Assembly (NCBI GenBank): GCA_018240895.1
Contig: JAFEEX010000039.1
Coordinates: 1 to 63,066 of the forward strand
Origin: Pseudomonadota bacterium
Lineage (GTDB): Bacteria; Pseudomonadota; Alphaproteobacteria; Sphingomonadales; Sphingomonadaceae
Reading direction: 5' to 3'
Length of the DNA stretch: 63,066 nt
Shown: piece by piece, positions 56,306-63,066 of the stretch
Numbering within the stretch: position 1 is the first letter of the stretch
How the letters are laid out: every line of letters starts with the position of its first letter
The notes under the pieces: generated by a model
Told to the model about the DNA's origin: nothing
The model's input: the letters and a program-made list of their open reading frames with translations, nothing else
The model's database searches: none
Translations under genes and position numbers: made by a program

Positions 56306-57277
56306 ATGGTTGTGGACTTCACAATGCCGGAGCGCGCCGCGCTCTACGGAATGCTGGCGGACAATGCAGATAACATCGTGGTAAAGAGTGACCCGCGCGG
56401 GTTCATCGTTTCCGCTTCTCCCGCGCTGGCGGGGTTGGGGGCAAACCTGCGGGACTTGCTGTTCGGCCCGCATTTGAGCGATCTGGCGCGATCAGACCGG
56501 GCGGAAGCGTTGGCTGTCAGGCACCGCGCCACGTTCGCCGGACACGGCAATGGCCAGTGGCATGAATTTCCGTCCAGCACCGGTGGATGGTTTGAAATCA
56601 GGATGCAGCGCCTGTGCGAAAGCGGCGGCCAGGCCTATGGCGTGCTTAGCGTTCTACGCAGCGTGACCGAGCGCAAATCGCTGGAAGAACGCCTGTTCGT
56701 TGCGGAATTGACCGATCCCCTCACCCGGCTGACCAATCGCATCGCCTTCACCGCGATGCTGGAATACCTGATCGCCAACAAGGCTGCGGGCTGCCTGGCG
56801 CTGTTCGATCTCGATCATTTCATGACTCACAATATCACTTATGGTCAGGCCGCCGCTGATGATCTGCTGCGGGCCTTCGCCGATTTGCTGCGCAACGCAA
56901 GCCGGCGTGAGGATATCATTTCCCGCCTTGGCGCAGAGCGTTTTGCCGTGCTGCTGCCCCAATGTGGCACTGAGGCAGCGCGTGATCTGTGCCAGGGCGT
57001 AATCGAAATGCTGGCGGACATGAACCATGAAACCCGTGGTCACGCCCTGTCAGCAAGCTGCGGCGTGGCCCCGATCACCGGCTCGGTTGATCAAACCGTG
57101 CGGCGCGCAGAATTTGCATTGTTCCTGGCCAAGGCCAAGGGCCGGTCCCGCGTGGAAATCAGCCGCGATGACGCTGGCCACGCGTCGCCTCCCCAAAAGG
57201 CCGCGCTCAGCCCCGCCCCCCAATGCGATCAGGCCCGCCGGTCACAGCTGGGGTCTTTGTCCCAGGGCGCGTGGTAA
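56306..57277 (+). CDS. PAS-GGDEF-like protein with degenerate active site
   Basis: 323 residues from ATG 56306 (preceded by a G-run); ATG 56240 is a weaker alternative. A PAS-like domain (NIVVKSDPRGFIVSASPALAGLG) is followed by a GGDEF-fold domain (DPLTRLTNRIAFTAMLEYL, CLALFDLDHFMTHNITYG, SRLGAERFAVLLP). The active-site GG[DE]EF is GAERF, and the DxLT...N-R pattern is otherwise kept. Cyclase activity is unlikely; it may bind GTP, c-di-GMP or a partner. C-terminal about 40 residues are unstructured-looking. Confidence 0.85.
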   Translation: MVVDFTMPERAALYGMLADNADNIVVKSDPRGFIVSASPALAGLGANLRDLLFGPHLSDLARSDRAEALAVRHRATFAGHGNGQWHEFPSSTGGWFEIRMQRLCESGGQAYGVLSVLRSVTERKSLEERLFVAELTDPLTRLTNRIAFTAMLEYLIANKAAGCLALFDLDHFMTHNITYGQAAADDLLRAFADLLRNASRREDIISRLGAERFAVLLPQCGTEAARDLCQGVIEMLADMNHETRGHALSASCGVAPITGSVDQTVRRAEFALFLAKAKGRSRVEISRDDAGHASPPQKAALSPAPQCDQARRSQLGSLSQGAW

Positions 57278-57393
57278 AACGCGAAATGAAGCGCATCGAA
57301 AACCTCGCCCAATTTGGCCCATGAACTGCCCGCTCCCGACTTGATCGCGCGGGTGCAAGCGTCCAGCCAATGGCTGCTATCCTTGTTGATCAT
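57229..57393 (-). CDS. Small protein, function unknown
   Basis: 54 residues from ATG 57393 with a strong AAGGAGG Shine-Dalgarno six bases upstream (an in-frame alternative is 57423). It begins MINKDSSHWLDACTRAIKSGAGSSWAKLGEVFDALHFAFYHAPWDKD. No family known to me. The 3' end overlaps the GGDEF-like gene by 49 bases on the opposite strand. The ribosome binding site is the main support. Confidence 0.5.
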   Translation of the reverse strand: MINKDSSHWLDACTRAIKSGAGSSWAKLGEVFDALHFAFYHAPWDKDPSCDRRA

Positions 57394-57494
57394 CACAACC
57401 TCCTTCTGGCTGATGCGTTGCAATTGTCAGAAATATGGGCGCACATCCAACAAATCGCTCGACGGGATACATAAGCGCACCTTATTATTCGGCG

Positions 57495-58388
57495 ATGCGC
57501 AGGTTGCCCCCTCTTGCCGCTGTCCGGGTGTTTGAAGCGGCGGCGCGGCACGATACCTTCACGGCCGCCGCCACCGAACTGGGCATGACCCAGGCCGCGG
57601 TCAGCTATCAGATCAAACTGCTGGAGGAACGGCTGGGCCTGCCCCTGTTCCACCGTGAAGGCCGCCGCGCCATCCTGACAGAGGCAGGACGCCGGATCGC
57701 ACCATCGCTGACTCAGGCTTTCGACGCGATCGACGCGAGCTTTTCCCAATTGCGCACCGAAAGCCAGGCGACCCTGACCGTTTCCACCACCCCGACTTTC
57801 GCCAACACCTGGCTGGCCTGGCGGATCGGCGGGTTTCAGATGCAGCATCCCGATTTGGCGGTGCGTATGGTGGTGGGTGATGACCTGACCGATTTTACCC
57901 GTGACGAAGCCGATGTGGCGATTCGCTCCGGCCCCGCCCCATGGCCCGATCTGCTGTGCGAACGCTTGCTGGAAATTGATTTCACGCCGATGTGCAGCCC
58001 GCAGTTCCTTGCCCGCCACGGCCCGCTCCAGCCTGCGGACCTGCTCGACCTGCAAACGATCATTCCGCAGGACAACTGGCGTGACAGCTGGCTGGCTGCC
58101 GCAGGCGTTACCATCCCCCAACAGCCGGCACGCCCCGGAGTGCAACTGGATTCGCAGGCCAATGAAGGCAATGCGGCAATGGCGGGCCAGGGCATCGCGC
58201 TGCTCACCCCCTATTTCTGGCGCAACGATGTGGCCGAAGGACGGCTGGTCAGGCCGTTTGATCTGGTTGCCTCGCAAGGCTACGCCTATTGGCTGGTCAT
58301 GCCGCAGCGCGGCCGCGCGACCGCCAAGATCAGGCGATTTCGCGAATGGCTGCTGGCAGAGATCGGGGAGGATCTCTCTCCGCAGTAA
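57495..58388 (+). CDS. LysR family transcriptional regulator (GcvA-like)
   Basis: 297 residues from ATG 57495 (MRRLPPLAAVRVFEAAARHDTF). N-terminal helix-turn-helix (AAATELGMTQAAVSYQIKLLEERLGLPLFHREGRRAILTEAGRR) and a substrate-binding domain with TLTVSTTPTFANTWLAWRI, DEADVAIRSGPAPWPDL. This is the GcvA-like subgroup of glycine cleavage and beta-lactamase regulators. Divergent from the small gene at 57229. Target unknown. Confidence 0.88.
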   Translation: MRRLPPLAAVRVFEAAARHDTFTAAATELGMTQAAVSYQIKLLEERLGLPLFHREGRRAILTEAGRRIAPSLTQAFDAIDASFSQLRTESQATLTVSTTPTFANTWLAWRIGGFQMQHPDLAVRMVVGDDLTDFTRDEADVAIRSGPAPWPDLLCERLLEIDFTPMCSPQFLARHGPLQPADLLDLQTIIPQDNWRDSWLAAAGVTIPQQPARPGVQLDSQANEGNAAMAGQGIALLTPYFWRNDVAEGRLVRPFDLVASQGYAYWLVMPQRGRATAKIRRFREWLLAEIGEDLSPQ

Positions 58389-58615
58389 CGACGCACCCGT
58401 CTCTACCCAATTGCCTTGCATTTTCCTGCCCCTTGGCCTAGGGGCCGCCGGTCCGGCGCAACCTGCAAGGCTGCGGATGGACGCCGTGTCCGGCATTCGG
58501 CCGCTGCGGCAGTGCGGCCCTTTTGGCCCGGCAGCGCGCATGGTGCGCCTGACGGAGAAAAGACCGGCGGAACAACCGCCTGGCCGGAAACATCGACTTT
58601 GAGGAAACTCACCCT

Positions 58616-60325
<1,710 letters not shown>

Positions 60326-60360
60326 CCCTTCGCAGCCTTACAAAGGTAAGCCAATCAAAG

Positions 60361-60390
60361 GCCCGTCCGGAGCGATCCGGGCGGGCTTTT
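60361..60390 (+). terminator. Intrinsic terminator of rpsA
   Basis: GCCCGTCCGGA and TCCGGGCGGGC form an 11-bp stem with one mismatch and a GCGA loop, followed by TTTT. It lies 36 bases after the rpsA stop. Confidence 0.9.
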
Positions 60391-60460
60391 GCTTGTGTCG
60401 TGATCAATCGGACAAGCCCCATCCAGCAAGCGGTCCGCGCGGGGGCGCTGAAGATGCGCT

Positions 60461-61354
60461 CTAATTCACCGTGGCCTGGAACTTTACCGCAAATGCGGAC
60501 GAGGCCGCCAGGGTTCCGATGTTGGCGGTCAACGTGCTGCCGGCGAAGGTGGCTCCGCCGGCGGTAATACTGTTCGCACAGGTAGTGCCGGACCGGATCG
60601 ATCCCGCCACGAATGCAAGGTTGGCAGGAAGCGTATCCGTCGCCACCACGCTGTCCGCAGAAGCAACGCCGGTGTTAGAGACCACGATGCAATATTCCAA
60701 AACCGCGCCAGGAATCGCCTTGGGGTTGGTTACGTTGTCAATCGTGTCTGAAATGATCGAGCTCGTCTTGGTAACACTTACATTCGGCCCTACGGGATAT
60801 ACATCTATTCCGGTTATCCCGCTATAATTGGGATCATCGCGGATCATGACCGTGACGGTGTTGCTGGTTTGCGTGGCAGCACCAAGACTGATTGTCTTTT
60901 GTTGCCACCCTGCGGCCGCCACGCTGGTTCCGGCATAAATTTTTGTACTCCCCCAATAGACATCAATTTCAACCGCAGCACTGTTGGCCGTACTGAAATA
61001 GGCCCAGAATGTGATCGTGTATTTTTGCCCCACGTTGGTCGAAACAGTTTGCTGGGCGCCCGACGTTGTTCCGGATACAAGGGGATAGGTCAGGCAGGCA
61101 GCCCCCACGCAGCCCGAATAGAATTCGGTTGAACCACCCGCCGCGGTGATTGCGGCGTTGGGCGCTGACAAGGCATGGTTGAATGCTGCGCCGGCTCCCG
61201 CAGCCGAACTTGTCCATCCGGTTGCCGTCGTCGCGGTGCCGGTAAAGTATGGATTGGTCACCTGATTCGCGCAGGCAGGCCCGCTGAAAAACGCGAGTGC
61301 CGCGATCAGCAAGGCCACAAATTTCAAGCCGCAATCAGCCACTTTCACCCCCAT
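60461..61354 (-). CDS. Exported protein with C-terminal DUF11-type domain
   Basis: 297 residues from ATG 61354; TTG 61372 is an alternative. A signal peptide (LKFVALLIAALAFFSGPACA) precedes a beta-sandwich (TNPYFTGTATTATGWTSS ... YTITFWAYFSTANSAAVEIDVYWGSTKIY), similar to carbohydrate-binding or lectin-like domains. The last 105 residues are a DUF11-type domain (VSVTKTSSIISDTIDN, IPGAVLEYCIVVSNTG, LPANLAFVAGSIRSGTTCA) closely matching the end of the DUF4347 protein at 8372-10948, and ending FQATVN. Function unknown; surface location likely. Confidence 0.7.
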   Translation of the reverse strand: MGVKVADCGLKFVALLIAALAFFSGPACANQVTNPYFTGTATTATGWTSSAAGAGAAFNHALSAPNAAITAAGGSTEFYSGCVGAACLTYPLVSGTTSGAQQTVSTNVGQKYTITFWAYFSTANSAAVEIDVYWGSTKIYAGTSVAAAGWQQKTISLGAATQTSNTVTVMIRDDPNYSGITGIDVYPVGPNVSVTKTSSIISDTIDNVTNPKAIPGAVLEYCIVVSNTGVASADSVVATDTLPANLAFVAGSIRSGTTCANSITAGGATFAGSTLTANIGTLAASSAFAVKFQATVN

Positions 61355-61579
61355 TAGGAGATCAGGCAACACCAGGCACCGCGACCATGCTTAGCCAACC
61401 ACAATGATATTGGCCGGCCGAATATCAGAATCGTATGAAAAATGAATGAACGGGAAACCATGTTTTTCGCCAGATATTTGTGAAAGCAGCTGCCTTTCCC
61501 GTCCCCGCATCATGCCCTGCGCGAACCAGTCCTTCCCTCTCGTGCGAAAGCGGGGCTAGGATAACGGCAGGAGATTCCC

Positions 61580-62338
61580 ATGATCGAAATTCATCAGTTT
61601 CCCTGCCTGTCCGACAATTACGGCTACCTGCTGCATGATCCGGTAAGCGGCGAGACAGCTTGTATCGACACACCCGACGCCGAAGAATATCTGCGGCAGG
61701 CGGCGGCGAAGGGCTGGCAAATCACCCAGATATGGAACACCCATTGGCATCCCGATCATGCTGGCGGGAACGCGGCGATAAAGGCCGTGACCGGCTGTAC
61801 GATCATTGGCCCGGCCGAGGTTGAGAAGCTGGGCACCGCGCCCGACCGCGTGGTGAGCCAGGGCGACCAGGTCAAACTGGGCGAATGGGACGCGGCGGTG
61901 ATCGACGTCGGCGGGCATACCAGCGGCCACATCGCTTATTACCTTGCGGACGCGGCGGTCGCCTTTGTTGGCGATTCGGTCTTTGCGCTGGGATGCGGAC
62001 GAATGTTTGAAGGGACGCCGGACCAATTCTGGGCCAGCCTTGGGCGGATCAAGGCGCTGCCACCTGCAACGCTGCTTTACTGCGCACACGAATATACCCA
62101 GTCGAACGCCCGCTTTGCCCTTCACGCCGATCCTGAAAATGCTGATCTGGCGGCATATGCGCAGCAAGTGGCAGCGGCGCGGGCCGATGGCCGTGCAACC
62201 GTGCCGACCCCGCTGGCGCGGGAACTGGCCACCAACCCCTTCCTGCGCGCCGACGATCCGGCGATCCAATCGCGCTGGGGCGGCGGTGATCCGGTGGCGA
62301 CCTTCGCGGCGCTGCGGGCGGCCAAGGACAATTTCTAG
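61580..62338 (+). CDS. gloB: Hydroxyacylglutathione hydrolase (glyoxalase II)
   Basis: 252 residues starting MIEIHQFPCLSDNYGYLLHDP. Metallo-beta-lactamase fold: THWHPDHAGGN (T-H-x-H-x-D-H), GGHTSGHIAYY, FVGDSVFALGCGRMFEGTPDQFWASL and CAHEYTQSNARFAL. It splits S-lactoylglutathione to lactate and glutathione in methylglyoxal detoxification. SD GGAG precedes the ATG. It is 30 bases before the next gene. Confidence 0.96.
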   Translation: MIEIHQFPCLSDNYGYLLHDPVSGETACIDTPDAEEYLRQAAAKGWQITQIWNTHWHPDHAGGNAAIKAVTGCTIIGPAEVEKLGTAPDRVVSQGDQVKLGEWDAAVIDVGGHTSGHIAYYLADAAVAFVGDSVFALGCGRMFEGTPDQFWASLGRIKALPPATLLYCAHEYTQSNARFALHADPENADLAAYAQQVAAARADGRATVPTPLARELATNPFLRADDPAIQSRWGGGDPVATFAALRAAKDNF

Positions 62339-62368
62339 ATCAGGTGCAGGACCAGCGGAGGAGAGGAT

Positions 62369-63066
62369 ATGAAAGCGCTGCTGGTTGAAAAGCTGTCTTC
62401 GGACCTGTCCGGCGTCGGCCTGTCAAACTTGCCAGAACCGGTGCGCCAATCGGGCCAGGCTCTGGTCCGGGTCCGCGCCGCCTCGCTCAACTTTCCTGAC
62501 CTGTTGATGACCCGGGGCGGATACCAGTTCAAGCCGGATCTGCCGTTCATCTCCGGGCTAGAACTGGCGGGAGAGGTAATCGAGGCTGATCCCGATGGCC
62601 CGTTCAAACCCGGCGACAAGGTATTCGGCGGGCAAAAGACCGGAGCCTTTGCCGAACTGGCCGCGATAGATTCTGCCGCGCTGCGCCCGATCCCCCCGAG
62701 GATGAGCTTCCCGGTCGCCGCCGCGCTTGGTGCGGCCTATGGCACGGCCTGGACCGCGCTGGTCGAACTCGGAGAAATCAAGCCGGGCCAATGGGTGCTG
62801 GTCCATGGAGCGACCGGCGGGGTTGGTCTGGCGGCCTGCGATCTGGCCAGGGCGCTGGGCGCGCGGGTGATCGCTGCCAGCGGATCGCCCGGCAAGCTGG
62901 ACGCGCTAAAAGCGGCAAGCCAGGCGGACGCGGTGGTGCTGGCGCAGGGCAGGTTTCGCGAACAGGTGAGTGACATCACCGGCGGGGCGCTGTGCGATCT
63001 GGTCTATGATCCGGTGGGCGGCGATGTGTTTGACGAAAGCACCCGCTGCGTCGCCTTTGGCGGCAA
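62369..63066 (+). CDS. NADPH:quinone oxidoreductase-like MDR protein, 5' part
   Basis: Partial; runs off the window. ATG 62369 follows AGGAGAGG. The 232 residues present have the MDR plan: VRVRAASLNFPDLLMTRG, LPFISGLELAGEV, GDKVFGG and Rossmann VLVHGATGGVGLAACDLARALGARVIAASGSPGKLDALKAA. No zinc ligands seen, so quinone reductase or enoyl reductase type. It is 30 bases after gloB and probably co-transcribed. Confidence 0.85.
   Translation, partial: MKALLVEKLSSDLSGVGLSNLPEPVRQSGQALVRVRAASLNFPDLLMTRGGYQFKPDLPFISGLELAGEVIEADPDGPFKPGDKVFGGQKTGAFAELAAIDSAALRPIPPRMSFPVAAALGAAYGTAWTALVELGEIKPGQWVLVHGATGGVGLAACDLARALGARVIAASGSPGKLDALKAASQADAVVLAQGRFREQVSDITGGALCDLVYDPVGGDVFDESTRCVAFGG

Overview
The window is a GC-rich bacterial chromosome segment that looks like a sphingomonad (Alphaproteobacteria, Sphingomonadales). 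The evidence is gene order (bamD-recN-ligA; ffh/rpsP/rimM/trmD/rplS; a FYDLN-acid protein divergent from aroA-cmk-rpsA), a PEP-CTERM type surface protein, and short palindromic repeats inserted in frame into genes. No plasmid or prophage backbone is visible. One low-GC island (about 22.2-24.4 kb) carries a reverse transcriptase.

Layout. 0-8 kb: end of prmA, an EamA exporter, then a minus-strand block of a Rieske ferredoxin, ligA, a GNAT enzyme, recN, an Rrf2 regulator, an AAC(6')-like acetyltransferase and bamD. 8-18 kb: a large DUF4347 surface protein, lepA, and two adjacent PAS-GGDEF-EAL-PilZ proteins. 18-22 kb: class II-like PHA synthase, medium-chain PHA depolymerase and a ferredoxin-NADP reductase. 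22.2-24.4 kb: the reverse transcriptase island, with a perfect 134-bp direct repeat and a structured spacer in front of the gene. 24.5-35 kb: N-acyl-D-amino-acid deacylase-like hydrolase with an MDR reductase, dnaN, fabG-fabD, a divergent LD-carboxypeptidase/mpl pair (peptidoglycan recycling), a PEP-CTERM protein and a DUF808 protein.

35-45 kb: rpsF-rpsR-rplI, AMP nucleosidase, a nitric-oxide-response module (group III truncated haemoglobin, DUF1971 protein, membrane protein, divergent NsrR-like repressor with a visible operator), an alpha/beta hydrolase, a GFA protein, asd and a DPP IV-like peptidase. 45-51.3 kb: the classic ffh-rpsP-rimM-trmD-rplS run, interrupted between rimM and trmD by a phosphoesterase, an antisense amidase, a VapBC-type toxin-antitoxin pair and a small membrane protein. 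51.3-63 kb: tRNA-Ala(GGC), a FYDLN protein, aroA-cmk, an inserted regulatory block (MarR-GNAT fusion, PilZ-XRE fusion, degenerate GGDEF protein, small ORF, LysR), rpsA, a second secreted DUF11 protein, gloB and a truncated quinone reductase.

Most notable: (1) the RT island, where a sigma-70-like promoter would start transcription at the first base of the first 134-bp repeat; (2) ligA and trmD, both essential-type genes, each carrying an in-frame palindromic repeat of a different family; (3) a toxin-antitoxin pair in translational overlap with the trmD-rplS operon; (4) a PilZ-XRE fusion next to a diguanylate-cyclase-like protein that has lost its GGDEF motif. Assignments come from reading motifs and remembered family features only; no database search was run.
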